A stretch of 28,606 nt of DNA from CAZPHU01 sp964419255 (GCA_964419255.1 CAYQOU010000055.1:1-28606); one strand, 5' to 3'. Shown: positions 9,864 through 18,366, numbered from the stretch's first letter. Numbers and translations: made by a program. The notes: generated by a model not told the origin, from the sequence alone.

Positions 9864-9884
9864 AAAAAGGCCGCTTAAGCGGCC
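9864..9884 (-). terminator. Terminator between converging genes
   Basis: The perfect 16-bp palindrome GGCCGCTTAAGCGGCC (9869-9884) is followed on the minus strand by five T residues (9868-9864). It lies 39 bases beyond the minus-strand stop at 9924. On the plus strand the hairpin is followed by a pyrimidine-rich run, so it may also stop transcription from the small gene at 9498. Confidence 0.85.
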
Positions 9885-9923
9885 CTTCTTCTTATAGCAT
9901 AGGATGCTTTCATCCCGCTGGTA

Positions 9924-10406
9924 TTACCACCTTCTCATAAAAGGGTTTTCGGTGGCGGTCGGGTCCAGAAGATATCCACGTTGTCCCAGGTATTCGCTTT
10001 CGGCACCCTTGACGATACTCAGCTGAAGAAACATGTTTTCGGTCGGCTTCCAGGTCAGGTGAGCGTCAAAGGGTATGTGCCTGAAATATTCGGCGGAATA
10101 GATGTTTTCTTCATTCAGATTCATCCCATCATTGTATGACGAATGGATGGGGAGACTAAAATTTAGATTAAACGTAATCGGTTGACTGAATTCATACTGC
10201 AACATGGTCGTATATAGACTCTGTGATTTCAGGTCGGTACCGGGGGCGCCGGACATTCCAAAGGAGAGGCTGTGGTTGACTGAAAGACGGCTGGGATCGA
10301 ACAGCCCCTTCAGCCCACTGGTTCCCATCAATCCACCGGTCGTCTGGCTGAAGGTCAGAGTTGTACATGCAAAAACGATTGCTAATGACATCACTGCTTT
10401 TTTCAT
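9924..10406 (-). CDS. Hypothetical exported protein, 160 residues
   Basis: The N-terminus is a clear signal peptide (MKKAVMSLAIVFACTTLTFS, cleavage near residue 20). The mature part is rich in alternating hydrophobic-polar stretches (LQYEFSQPITFNLNFSLPIH and MFLQLSIVK) that look like beta strands, so a periplasmic or outer-membrane-associated role is possible. The ATG is preceded by AAAGGGGG. The protein has no cysteine in the mature part and no motif I recognise. It stands alone, with its own terminator, between the small plus-strand gene and the aminotransferase. Confidence 0.65.
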   Translation of the reverse strand: MKKAVMSLAIVFACTTLTFSQTTGGLMGTSGLKGLFDPSRLSVNHSLSFGMSGAPGTDLKSQSLYTTMLQYEFSQPITFNLNFSLPIHSSYNDGMNLNEENIYSAEYFRHIPFDAHLTWKPTENMFLQLSIVKGAESEYLGQRGYLLDPTATENPFMRRW

Positions 10407-10422
10407 AAAATACCCCCTTTAG

Positions 10423-10787
10423 TTTGGAAGTACGGGGAACAACAACGATATATTTGACAGTTGTCCAGAAAAGTAAGTTTCATATCCAGAAAAAACGTAC
10501 GAATCGCAGCGGAAGGATCATTCAATTTTCGTGATAACAAAAAACAATCACTCTGATACTGATATGCTCATCTGTTTAGTCTCTGCTCAGAATTATTGCA
10601 CCTAACACCTCTGTTTCCACGCAAACGCGGGACCACGAAGAAGCACTGGTGCCGAAGGCAAGCCAATTCATCGTTTTAACAGCAGCTTCTTAAACACACC
10701 TGTGCTGAGCACAGACGAAGCCTGGATGCATTAACAGGTACATCATGACATCCTAAAGGTGCTTTTCTGAACAGATACTAATTATAC
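10423..10787. other. Gene-free stretch upstream of the exported protein
   Basis: No frame of useful length with a ribosome binding site is seen here. The part near 10430-10500 should hold the promoter of the minus-strand exported gene, but no convincing -35/-10 pair was found. No copy of the long palindrome lies here. Confidence 0.5.
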
Positions 10788-10804
10788 AAAAGGTGCACCG
10801 CACC
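10788..10804 (-). terminator. Possible weak terminator after the aminotransferase
   Basis: Read on the minus strand, GGTGC-GGT-GCACC (10804-10792) forms a short 5-bp GC-rich hairpin followed by TTTT. It lies 12 bases after the aminotransferase stop. The stem is short. Confidence 0.35.
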
Positions 10805-10816
10805 GAACAACTAAAA

Positions 10817-12007
10817 CTATGCTTTCAACACCGCCCGCACACCATCTGCGACCATCCGTATGCCCTCTGCGATTTTGTCTTCGGGAGGCGCCGAGAAAGC
10901 CAGGCGGAAACTGTTGTTGCGAACGCCTTCCGGATCGAATGCGTTTCCGATGACAAATGCAGCACCTTTCTGGATACTTTTATCGAAGACATCGGATGCG
11001 TTGATGTGCTCCGGCAGGCTCACCCAAACGTAAAACCCCCCCTTGGGAGTCGTCCAGCTGACTCCTTCGGGCATCGTCTCCCTTAACGCATCGAGCATAA
11101 TCTGTGCCCGGCGTTTATAGACCGCTCTGAGCGATTTGACATACGGCTGCAGTTTGCCTTGAGTCAGAAACGCATTTGCCAGAACCTGCGTGAAGGTTGC
11201 CGAGCAGGCGTCCTGCGATTGTTTGGCCAGTTCACACTTTTCGATAATCTCTGTTGGTCCCAAAAGCCAGCCCAGACGCATGCCGGGGCCGAATATCTTG
11301 GCAAACGACCCGGTGTAGCAGATCGGAATCCTTTCGTCGGCAGTAACCTTCATCGGTACGGTCAAATCTTTGTCGGTCTCATCGAAGTACAGTTCACCAT
11401 ACGGGTCATCCTCCAGCAGGCAGATATCTTTTCCTTCCAAAAGTGAGACCACTTCTTCCTTTCGTTGTTTGCTGTATATGATTCCCGCAGGATTATGAAA
11501 ATAGGGGCTGAGATAGAGAATCTTGGCTCCCCGACTCAGTTTTTCTTCCAACAGATCGATCTTGACCCCATCGTCATCCATCTCCACACCGGTAAGATGC
11601 GCACCATAGGATTTAAATGCGGCCAGGGCACCGATAAAGCTGGGATATTCGGTGATAATAGTCTCACCCGGGTCGACAAGCACCTTGGTGACCAGATTGA
11701 TCGCCTGCTGGGCTCCTGTGGTTATTAGCAGACTGTTTCCCTCCAGCGGAAGCCCTTTGCTCTTCAGGTAGGCCCCCAAAGACTCCAGAAGGGGAGGGTA
11801 GCCCGACGTGGGCCCATATTGAAACGCTCTTTGCTTCTCTTCCTTCGATAAGGACGCATAAATCTCATCCAGTGCATCGATCGGGAAAAGATTATTGTTA
11901 GGCATTCCACCGGCAAATGAGATAACCGAAGGGTCGGCCGCCAGTTTCATGAGTCTGCGGATTTCGGAGGAGCGCATCGCCTGGGCACTTTTAGAAAAAG
12001 GGATCAT
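10817..12007 (-). CDS. Fold-type I PLP-dependent aminotransferase (2-aminoadipate/aromatic type)
   Basis: This enzyme of about 396 residues has the class I/II aminotransferase landmarks. The N-terminal substrate region is ISFAGGMPNNNLFP. The cofactor-contact segment is PYFHNPAGI, followed by DDPYGELYF with the Asp and Tyr that hold PLP. The Schiff-base Lys is in GSFAKIFGPGMRLGW. A C-terminal substrate Arg lies in NSFRLAFSAPPED. The overall pattern is closest to the LysN/2-aminoadipate and MocR-type transaminases, so broad amino-donor specificity is likely; the exact substrate is uncertain. AAAGGA lies six bases before the ATG at 12007 and three before the adjacent ATG at 12010. A longer TTG start at 12037 is less likely. 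It is a single-gene unit with its own promoter. Confidence 0.88.
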   Translation of the reverse strand: MIPFSKSAQAMRSSEIRRLMKLAADPSVISFAGGMPNNNLFPIDALDEIYASLSKEEKQRAFQYGPTSGYPPLLESLGAYLKSKGLPLEGNSLLITTGAQQAINLVTKVLVDPGETIITEYPSFIGALAAFKSYGAHLTGVEMDDDGVKIDLLEEKLSRGAKILYLSPYFHNPAGIIYSKQRKEEVVSLLEGKDICLLEDDPYGELYFDETDKDLTVPMKVTADERIPICYTGSFAKIFGPGMRLGWLLGPTEIIEKCELAKQSQDACSATFTQVLANAFLTQGKLQPYVKSLRAVYKRRAQIMLDALRETMPEGVSWTTPKGGFYVWVSLPEHINASDVFDKSIQKGAAFVIGNAFDPEGVRNNSFRLAFSAPPEDKIAEGIRMVADGVRAVLKA

Positions 12008-12052
12008 CATATGTCCTTTCGGTATTTGTTCACACAAAAAAAGCAGTAAATG

Positions 12053-12081
12053 AAAATAGCTGTATTGCGGTAGAGTATCAA
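12053..12081 (-). promoter_or_regulatory. Sigma70-like promoter of the aminotransferase
   Basis: On the minus strand, TTGATA (12081-12076) and TATTTT (12058-12053) are separated by exactly 17 bp. They lie about 45 bp upstream of the aminotransferase start. Confidence 0.6.
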
Positions 12082-12541
12082 GTCCGGATTTTCAATGAAA
12101 CACCGGAGGGAATCGCACGGCAAACCAGTGTGTCGGCCCCCGCCTCTGAATTCAGGCTGGTGCCGGTTGCTTTGGGGGCTTTGTCTGGTGAATCGTTTTA
12201 GCCAGGTTCACCATGTACCAGCAGATATGTATTATTTGCTACTTAGCGTGTACACCCCAGGCATTTCATTCGATTTTGACGTTTCTTTTTATTCAGTCGT
12301 ACTCGTTTGGGACAGGGAGGTGATTTTATTCGACACTTGTCATTCCGTACCCGGCTGAAGTGGGTACCAGGGGAGAAAAAGAACGGTTTTTTGTCGAATT
12401 ATCTGTCCATGTGTTCTTGTTTCTTTCTTCCTTAATCTTCCGACTTCGCCAATTTTAGATGGTCTGAGAAAAACTATGGAAGATGTCAGATACGTCTTTT
12501 GCTTTTATCGAGTACCATCTTAGTACTATTTTTATAGAAAC
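12082..12541. other. Gene-free stretch between aminotransferase and repeat copy C
   Basis: An 87-codon frame at 12095-12358 has no ribosome binding site and no recognisable protein character. I see nothing else convincing in this stretch. Confidence 0.5.
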
Positions 12542-12714
12542 TTAAACATAAGCGAGTCTCTTCCGGTGATTCGCGCAATTTCTGTGAGGGCCCCCGGGGG
12601 CACAGGAGCGTCAGCAATCGTGAAAATATCTTAGAGGGTAGTCCGAGCAATTATTCTAAATCCTCTGCCCTCATGGCATTGTGCGATTCATCAGCGCAGA
12701 ACCGCTCAATTTTG
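12542..12714. repeat. Long-palindrome intergenic repeat, copy C
   Basis: The left side has AAGCGAGTCTCTTCCGG, GATTCGCGCAAT and GTCAGCAATC. The right side has CCTCTGCCCTCATGGCATT and CAGCGCAGAACCGCTCAATT. The arms remain complementary around GATTCGCGCAAT and ATTGTGCGATTC. The left arm carries an extra perfect palindrome, GCCCCCGGGGGC (12590-12601), that makes this the longest copy. It sits upstream of the TonB-system operon. Confidence 0.78.
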
Positions 12715-12895
12715 GAGATTAGATCATAAGCATAAGATAGAAGATTTAAGCGCTTGAGCATAAAGGCACCCCTTTACTGGTCAGTCTTTCCATAAGCAGG
12801 AAGGCTTATCTCATTGTATATTTGTCTTTTAACTTCTTTTCTTTTCAAAATAATCCGAAGTTTTCGATAACGTAATCCCTGCCTGCGGAGTGAAA

Positions 12896-13732
12896 ATGAA
12901 ATCAGTTTTGACGGCTGTGCTAAGTATCCTCTTTCTTTCGTCATTGTCGATGGCGGAGGCTGTTGAGGAGTATGAGCTTGATAATGAGATTAATCGAACC
13001 GTGCGCCAGATCGAAAAAGCGCGTGCGGAGTACGGAAGAACTATCGAATCGATTCAGGCCGATAAAAAAGAGTATCAGGATTATCGCCGGCGAGTCGATC
13101 GACGGAAGGAAACAATTACATCTCGTACCGATTCCATCAATGCCCAAAGGCGCGAAATATCCGCAGTAAACGACTCTCTTGAGGCGGTGTATGCATCTCT
13201 TGAGACCAGAGAGAAAGAATATCGATACATGCAGAGCAGGTTACGCAAAGTACTCGTGTCTCTTTGTGATTCGGTAGCCGATCTTCTTTCTACCCTTCCG
13301 CCTTCCGGGGCGGAAAGTTCTCTTGACGCAGTGCGTTTCTTGCGCAGTGAAATGATTGGCGGCAGGGTCGATAACATAGAGGCGATGCAGCGACTTTTCT
13401 CGATTCTGGGAGATGTGGAGGAGGAAGCGATGAACATCGCCATGCTTCACGGGCCTTCTCCGGTGCCGCAGATAAACGGTATGGTAAATCGTGTGCGGAT
13501 CGGTGCGGTGTTTGAGGCCGCGGTGGGGCAAAGCGGCACGCAGGTAGCTCTCTGGGATGTGTTGGAGGGGCAATGGTTTGTGGTGGATGATTCGCAGTTG
13601 GTTGAGCGGATCAGAAAAGCCATCGCGGTAAGGGAAGGAAAAGAGATTCCATCAATGATTCCGCTTCCACTAAATACCGGGAAAATGTCTCGGGACACAT
13701 CCGCAACGAGTATGTCGGGAGGTGTGCAATGA
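12896..13732 (+). CDS. DUF3450-like periplasmic coiled-coil protein of a TonB system
   Basis: This protein of 278 residues has a signal peptide (KSVLTAVLSILFLSSLSMAEA) and a long charged helical coiled coil at about 25-120. A C-terminal globular part includes INGMVNRVRIGAVFEAAVG and LWDVLEGQWFVVDD. The pattern, and the position directly before a long ExbB-type gene, match the DUF3450 proteins of TonB2-type clusters. The function of that family is not well defined; a periplasmic partner of the energising complex is likely. GGAG ends six bases before ATG 12896 and overlaps the alternative GTG at 12890, so ATG is chosen. The stop overlaps the next start (ATGA). Confidence 0.8.
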   Translation: MKSVLTAVLSILFLSSLSMAEAVEEYELDNEINRTVRQIEKARAEYGRTIESIQADKKEYQDYRRRVDRRKETITSRTDSINAQRREISAVNDSLEAVYASLETREKEYRYMQSRLRKVLVSLCDSVADLLSTLPPSGAESSLDAVRFLRSEMIGGRVDNIEAMQRLFSILGDVEEEAMNIAMLHGPSPVPQINGMVNRVRIGAVFEAAVGQSGTQVALWDVLEGQWFVVDDSQLVERIRKAIAVREGKEIPSMIPLPLNTGKMSRDTSATSMSGGVQ

Positions 13733-15231
13733 AGATGCCACTCGGTTTGCTCTTTCTTTGTCTGTGTCTTACCAGCCTTCAGGCAGCACCAAAAAGGGAT
13801 CTAAATCAGAAACAGGCACGACTGGAGGCGTTGAAAAATGAGCTGGCCCGGGTGCAGGATTCTCTGGAAACCGCAATCGCCCGGCGTTGGAATGCCAAAC
13901 AGCAGTATGTTGAAGCCCGGGAGCAGGATAAGGAACAGCTGGTCAGGTTGCGCGATGAGCAGGAAAGGGCTCTTATGGAGTCGTCTCGTGTAAAGGAAGA
14001 ACAGTTTGCCTGGAGACGGCGGATCGAAGAAAAAAGGAACAGTGTCGATGCGCAAAGAGAAGCCCGTCACATTATCAGGACCACTTTTGAGGAACTCCTG
14101 ACCCATCAGGCCGACGATGTGATGAAGTCGTTTCCCCTTGATCGAGAAAACAACAGGCTTCAGATAGAAGAGATTCGGGAGAAAGTTGCCACCACCTATA
14201 ATATCTCATCATCCATTCGGGAATATGCAGCGTTTAAAGCTGACAATCTGCGTCAGAGCAGAGAAGTCGATATCATCGAGGATGCCACCGTGTTGACTGA
14301 CGATGGGCACCCGCATACATTGCATGTTGCCCGGCTCGGATCGGTATTCGCCTATGGTATGGGTTCAGAGTCGCAGATGATCATGATTCGCCAGACCGGC
14401 AGGCTTGATGCGGCACGGTTCAGTGTCGCCGAAGTAAAGCAGCTTACACTTAAGGAAAATCTTGCCGAACATTTTCCCAGCTGGGTCGAGCAGGGTAAGG
14501 TTACCGGTGATATTCCAACAGATATACTTCAGAACGCCGAGTCGGCGCAGCTGATCAGTGGGGAAACTCTGGGTACACAGGATCGATTTATCGCATTTGT
14601 AAAAGCCGGCGGCCCGATCATGTTTGTTCTTCTCATTCTTCCGGTGTGGGCTGTGGTACTGATCGTGGCAAAGGGGATGTATCTTTATCTGCGATCAAGG
14701 CGAGAAAAGAAGGGAATGAAAGATATAACCGCTTTTTTCAAAGGAGACAAAAGCCCACCCGGCAGCGGAGTACTTAAGGGCAAAAGCACGGTGGAAAAGA
14801 TGTATAATACGTGTGTCAGCCATCATGAATGGGACCGCTATTCCGCCGAAAAGGCTCTCCGGGGAATCATGCTTGAGGAGTTTGCCCGCCTGTCCAGGCA
14901 TCTTCCCATGCTGGCGGTTATTGCAGGGGTGGCACCTCTTCTGGGCCTTCTGGGTACCGTAACGGGCATGATCAATCTATTTCAGGTGATCACCACCTAC
15001 GGCACCAGTGATCCTAAAATAATGGCCGGTGGCATATCCGAGGCGCTTATCACCACCCAGACCGGTCTGGCCATTGCCATTCCTGTGCTTCTATGCCACA
15101 GCTGGCTGAAAAGTCGTAAGACCTCTCTTGCTGCTTTCCTGGAGCGAAATGCCATTGAAGTGCTGAATCATTTCTGGCCGGGAGTAAAAAAAGTTACCAG
15201 GCAAAATCAATCCTCAGAGATAATCGCATGA
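13729..15231 (+). CDS. TtpC-like long MotA/TolQ/ExbB protein with periplasmic coiled coil
   Basis: This 500-residue protein begins with a signal peptide (residues 1-20) and a coiled coil at about 24-125. A periplasmic domain runs to about 285, followed by a transmembrane helix at 296-317. The C-terminal part is a MotA/TolQ/ExbB proton-channel domain with helices at about 392-415 (AGVAPLLGLLGTVTGM) and 438-460 (ALITTQTGLAIAIPV). This arrangement matches TtpC, the extra component of Vibrio-type TonB2 systems that is needed with ExbB2, ExbD2 and TonB2. GGAGG lies six bases before the ATG, which overlaps the previous stop. The end overlaps the next start (ATGA at 15228). Confidence 0.88.
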   Translation: MKMPLGLLFLCLCLTSLQAAPKRDLNQKQARLEALKNELARVQDSLETAIARRWNAKQQYVEAREQDKEQLVRLRDEQERALMESSRVKEEQFAWRRRIEEKRNSVDAQREARHIIRTTFEELLTHQADDVMKSFPLDRENNRLQIEEIREKVATTYNISSSIREYAAFKADNLRQSREVDIIEDATVLTDDGHPHTLHVARLGSVFAYGMGSESQMIMIRQTGRLDAARFSVAEVKQLTLKENLAEHFPSWVEQGKVTGDIPTDILQNAESAQLISGETLGTQDRFIAFVKAGGPIMFVLLILPVWAVVLIVAKGMYLYLRSRREKKGMKDITAFFKGDKSPPGSGVLKGKSTVEKMYNTCVSHHEWDRYSAEKALRGIMLEEFARLSRHLPMLAVIAGVAPLLGLLGTVTGMINLFQVITTYGTSDPKIMAGGISEALITTQTGLAIAIPVLLCHSWLKSRKTSLAAFLERNAIEVLNHFWPGVKKVTRQNQSSEIIA

Positions 15232-15815
15232 GTCCTGCCGCGCAATTGCTGAAACCTTTTTTTGACGGTGGCCCGATCATGTGGTCTATTCTGGGTGTAT
15301 CCATAGTCATCTGGATAATTGGTTTGTATCGTCTGGTCGTGCTGCAGACGTATGAATCTTCGTATCGCAGATTCAAAGGTGGGGTTACAAAAAAAGTGGA
15401 CGGTTCAACCGGAATAGAGGCGTTTGATCGGTTAGACAAACGTCTTGACGAGGAGAAAATAGCTGCCGAGTACGCCTACCGTTCGTTTTTGCTGGAGGTT
15501 GTCCCACGGCTCCAAAGCGGGTTGGGTGCGATGAAGACCTGGATTGCCGCGGCGCCGCTTCTGGGGCTATTGGGAACGGTTACCGGAATGGTGCAGACAT
15601 TCAGGGTTATCATGCACTACGGTATCGGAAATCCGCATATGATGGCGGAAGGGATTAGTGTGGCACTTTTGACTACGCAGGCGGGGCTGATGGTTGCGTT
15701 TCCGGGAATGCTGTTACATAATGTGGTGCTGAGCCGAAAGAATGCGTTTGTAAACAAACTGTTACGAGACGGGGAAGAGCTGGGAAGACTACAGGCGGGG
15801 TGTAGAGATGTTTGA
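15228..15815 (+). CDS. exbB: ExbB-type proton channel subunit
   Basis: This 195-residue inner-membrane protein of the MotA/TolQ/ExbB family has a first membrane helix at about 14-36 (IMWSILGVSIVIWIIGLYRL). Two more lie in the conserved core, at about 103-125 (AAPLLGLLGTVTGMVQTF) and about 145-168 (ALLTTQAGLMVAFPGMLL). ExbB forms the pentameric scaffold of the proton-driven motor that powers TonB. The gene overlaps both the TtpC-like gene before it and exbD after it (8 bp), so the subunits are co-translated. It is shorter than E. coli ExbB, as in TonB2-type systems. Confidence 0.93.
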   Translation: MSPAAQLLKPFFDGGPIMWSILGVSIVIWIIGLYRLVVLQTYESSYRRFKGGVTKKVDGSTGIEAFDRLDKRLDEEKIAAEYAYRSFLLEVVPRLQSGLGAMKTWIAAAPLLGLLGTVTGMVQTFRVIMHYGIGNPHMMAEGISVALLTTQAGLMVAFPGMLLHNVVLSRKNAFVNKLLRDGEELGRLQAGCRDV

Positions 15816-16218
15816 GGACTATCGGCTGTTTGATGATGGCGAAGATGGGGCGGAGGTCAATATGGGGCCTCTCATCGATATGGTTTTCATTCTGTTGATC
15901 TTCTTTATCATTACAACCAACTTTACCCGTCAGACGGGAATAGAAGTCAGCAAGCCCAAGGCGCAGACAGCGGTCAGCCAGGGGCAGGAGGTGATGCTTG
16001 TGGGTATAACCCGGGAGGGAACGCTTCATGTGTACGGTCGGCAGATCACTGTCGACCAGCTCAAGCTTCTTGTAGCCCGACAGGTGAGCCGTCAGCCGGA
16101 TCTGTCGGTAGTGATAGTGGCCGATCAGCAGGCTCCTATCGGGAAGGCGGTGAGAGTGATGGATCAGTGCAGTCTGACGGGAGTACGTAACGTGTCAGTA
16201 GCTGCTGATAAGGAGTAG
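15808..16218 (+). CDS. exbD: ExbD-type biopolymer transport protein
   Basis: This 136-residue protein has the single N-terminal membrane helix of ExbD/TolR proteins (VFILLIFFIITTNF). It is preceded by Asp24 in PLIDMVFILL, the proton-carrying residue position of the family. The periplasmic domain follows (GITREGTLHVYGRQI and DLSVVIVADQQAPIG). It works inside the ExbB pentamer and transmits proton flow to TonB. The start overlaps the end of exbB, and tonB begins 12 bases after its stop. Confidence 0.94.
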   Translation: MFEDYRLFDDGEDGAEVNMGPLIDMVFILLIFFIITTNFTRQTGIEVSKPKAQTAVSQGQEVMLVGITREGTLHVYGRQITVDQLKLLVARQVSRQPDLSVVIVADQQAPIGKAVRVMDQCSLTGVRNVSVAADKE

Positions 16219-16230
16219 GGGAGTGTCCGG

Positions 16231-16845
16231 ATGAGTATCTCCGTTCCCAAAATTGCGCTCGTCATAACCGGCGCGATACTGATAAACGCGCTGCTTTTCT
16301 ACAGCATCGGTGCGCTCCATCAGCTGTTTAGTCCGGTCGTCTCGGATGAAAAAGCGCAACAGCCGCAGCAACGCATTGTAATGCAACGCGTTCGTCAACC
16401 GGAGAAGAAACCGCAAAAACAGCGCCGTCAGCTCCGAAAGATACACTCATCGGGTGGGCGACAGATGACCGGGAAAATGGACCTGCGGTTCAGTCCCGAT
16501 CTGAGTGCGGCATCAGGCACGGGGGTGGCCATGCAGCAGTCGCAGCTTGAAAATGTAGTATTTGAGGAGGGAGAAACAGACGAGCCGCTGGTGCCGGTAA
16601 GGGTATCTCCGCTTCCGTATCCGGACCGTGCCCGAGATCTGGGTATCACCGGTAAACTTATTTTCGAGATGATCATCGGCAGGGATGGCAAGGTCAGGTC
16701 GTTTGAGGTGATAGAGTCTCCTCATCCCAGTATCACCGCCGCGGCTCGCAAAACCATACAGACCTGGCGGTTTAAGCCGGCGAAGAATCAGGGGATTCCG
16801 GTGGAGGTGAGAGTGAGTCAGGAGATCGAGTTTAAGTTGCAATAA
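16231..16845 (+). CDS. tonB: TonB-family energy transducer
   Basis: This 204-residue protein has an N-terminal membrane anchor at about 8-28 and a basic, Gln-rich linker (QPEKKPQKQRRQLRK). The C-terminal TonB domain lies at about 120-204, with YPDRARDLGITGKL, IGRDGKVRSFEVIES and AARKTIQTWRFKPA. The C-terminal domain touches the TonB box of outer-membrane receptors. No His is seen in the membrane helix, unlike E. coli TonB. It follows exbD by 12 bases and completes the core transport motor. No TonB-dependent receptor is encoded in this window. Confidence 0.93.
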   Translation: MSISVPKIALVITGAILINALLFYSIGALHQLFSPVVSDEKAQQPQQRIVMQRVRQPEKKPQKQRRQLRKIHSSGGRQMTGKMDLRFSPDLSAASGTGVAMQQSQLENVVFEEGETDEPLVPVRVSPLPYPDRARDLGITGKLIFEMIIGRDGKVRSFEVIESPHPSITAAARKTIQTWRFKPAKNQGIPVEVRVSQEIEFKLQ

Positions 16846-16890
16846 AGGGGCCTGTCCTGGTGATGGAGAGGCGATCTGGGTTAGTAGAAA

Positions 16891-17044
16891 CTAAACTGAG
16901 CGATTCTCTCGCGGCGATTAATGCCTTGGAGCAGAAGAATTTCAGCAATTTTGGAAATACCGCAACGGGTATTGCACGCAATTGCTTCAACCCTTCTGCC
17001 CGCAGGGCATTGAGCAAATCTACCACTCAGAAGTGCTCAATTAG
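16891..17044. repeat. Long-palindrome intergenic repeat, copy D
   Basis: This copy of 154 bp is bounded by CTAAACTGAGCGATTCT and AGAAGTGCTCAATTAG, which are inverted repeats. Inside, TTTCAGCAATTTTGGAAATACC (split over 16940-16961) pairs with GGGTATTGCACGCAATTGC and the following bases on the right. The hairpin tip is GCAAC. It lies between tonB and the TPR gene, inside an otherwise compact operon. Confidence 0.9.
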
Positions 17045-17126
17045 GCAGAAAAATGTACTGCCGTTTGCCCTGAGCCCGTCGAGGAGTTCGTATGCCTCCA
17101 GGGTTTCAAGCAAATACACCTCCGCA

Positions 17127-17166
17127 GGCTCGCCTCATTCCGCATCAGCGATGCGTAAGCGAGTGA
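17127..17166. repeat. Short secondary hairpin
   Basis: A perfect CGCATC-AGC-GATGCG core (17141-17155) is flanked by partly complementary sequence extending to GGCTCGCC on the left and GCGAGTGA on the right. It lies between repeat copy D and the TPR gene and is unrelated in sequence to the long palindrome. Function is unknown. Confidence 0.4.
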
Positions 17167-17334
17167 ACCACAAAAGGCAAAAACGTGAGGTGATTTTGTT
17201 TATCGACATTGCAAATTATTAGTCAGGCAGTCTTTCTGTCGATGGGAAGTGTTATCTTGCGTTCGGAAAGAAATGGCATACCTCAGAGGCTGCCATGCGT
17301 GGCATGGTTGGCAGGGAAGATAGTTTACAGGCAC

Positions 17335-18366
17335 ATGAGTCGGAGAATGAAAAAACGGTTTCGAATACATCTCATCCTGGGTGATCTTCCAGGCGTGTTT
17401 GTGACAAACTCTGCCTTTGGGTCGTGCCGACCTCTACTTTGTCTCCTTTTGGTAGTCTTTACCGGATCTGCCGCCGGCTTGATGGAGAGAGGGAACAGTT
17501 TATACGAAGCTGGGTCGTATGATTCGGCGGTGATCATCTATAAGAAGGCGATCGGGGCTGGGGAAAACCCCGGGCTGGCGTGGTTTAATATCGGAAATGC
17601 GTATTTTCGCCAGGACAATACTCCCCGGGCAATTATCGCCTATCGATCGGCGATATCGCATGCACCGGAATTTTTCCGCGGGTGGCTCAATCTGGCGGTT
17701 GCCTACTATACCATCGATCAGCAGGGGGAATGTATCGCTACTCTGCATCATGCTCTGCGTCTTAAACCGGAGGATATCCAGGCACGGCTGGTGATGGCCT
17801 CTGCGTATCGAAAAACCGGGGAGTTGCCGAAAGCGGTGGTGTACTACGAGCAGATTGCGGAGCAGAATCCTCAAACAGGGGATGCTTTCATAGCGCTTGC
17901 CGAGATCTATCGTGAGCTTGAGGATTATATGACCGCCATGCGGTGGCTCAAGCGCTATCCGCCTGACGGGCAAAATCATGTCTATGTGCTTCAGTCGTTA
18001 TCGGAAATCGCAGAGATGCAGGGTGATTTGCAACAGGCTCTCTACTATGCCCGCGAGGCGTTTGCCCAGGAGAGAAGCAAATGGCTGATCTATCGAATAG
18101 TCTCTCTTACCCTGGAGATGGGAACCGATCATGTGGCGCTGCAGCATGCGCTCCAGGGGCTGGAGATATTCCCCGAATTTGGAGATCTGGCTTTGCTTGG
18201 GGGTAAAATAGCCTTTGAGCTTGAACAGTACGGACAGGCTGAACATCTCTTTTCGGTTGCCGCCGCGCAGGGAATGGCGGGAGGAGTGATCGGGCTGGAA
18301 AACATCAGAGCGGTTTTAGGCGACAGGGGTGGAAAAACGGAAGGTCGACGGATACATGCAGATTAG
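17335..18366 (+). CDS. Exported TPR protein of the TonB system
   Basis: The protein is mostly tetratricopeptide repeats (for example AWFNIGNAYFRQDNTPRAII, GWLNLAVAYYTIDQQGECIA and AFIALAEIYRELEDYMTAM), with six to eight units. Such a TPR protein commonly follows TonB in TonB2-type clusters and is thought to sit in the periplasm as a partner of the complex. The start is uncertain. ATG 17335 is used here. A GTG at 17401 (AGG seven bases upstream) would give a compact signal peptide with hydrophobic core PLLCLLLVVFTGSAA. A TTG at 17209 is less likely. The gap after tonB contains repeat copy D and the small hairpin. Confidence 0.78.
   Translation: MSRRMKKRFRIHLILGDLPGVFVTNSAFGSCRPLLCLLLVVFTGSAAGLMERGNSLYEAGSYDSAVIIYKKAIGAGENPGLAWFNIGNAYFRQDNTPRAIIAYRSAISHAPEFFRGWLNLAVAYYTIDQQGECIATLHHALRLKPEDIQARLVMASAYRKTGELPKAVVYYEQIAEQNPQTGDAFIALAEIYRELEDYMTAMRWLKRYPPDGQNHVYVLQSLSEIAEMQGDLQQALYYAREAFAQERSKWLIYRIVSLTLEMGTDHVALQHALQGLEIFPEFGDLALLGGKIAFELEQYGQAEHLFSVAAAQGMAGGVIGLENIRAVLGDRGGKTEGRRIHAD

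Noticed and set aside
12095..12358. 87-codon plus-strand frame
   Set aside because: No ribosome binding site, and a low-complexity mixture of Cys, Pro and Trp with no family resemblance. Probably chance.
16860..17222. 120-codon plus-strand frame between tonB and the TPR gene
   Set aside because: It is mostly the translated palindromic repeat copy D. The equivalent frame is not kept in the other copies.
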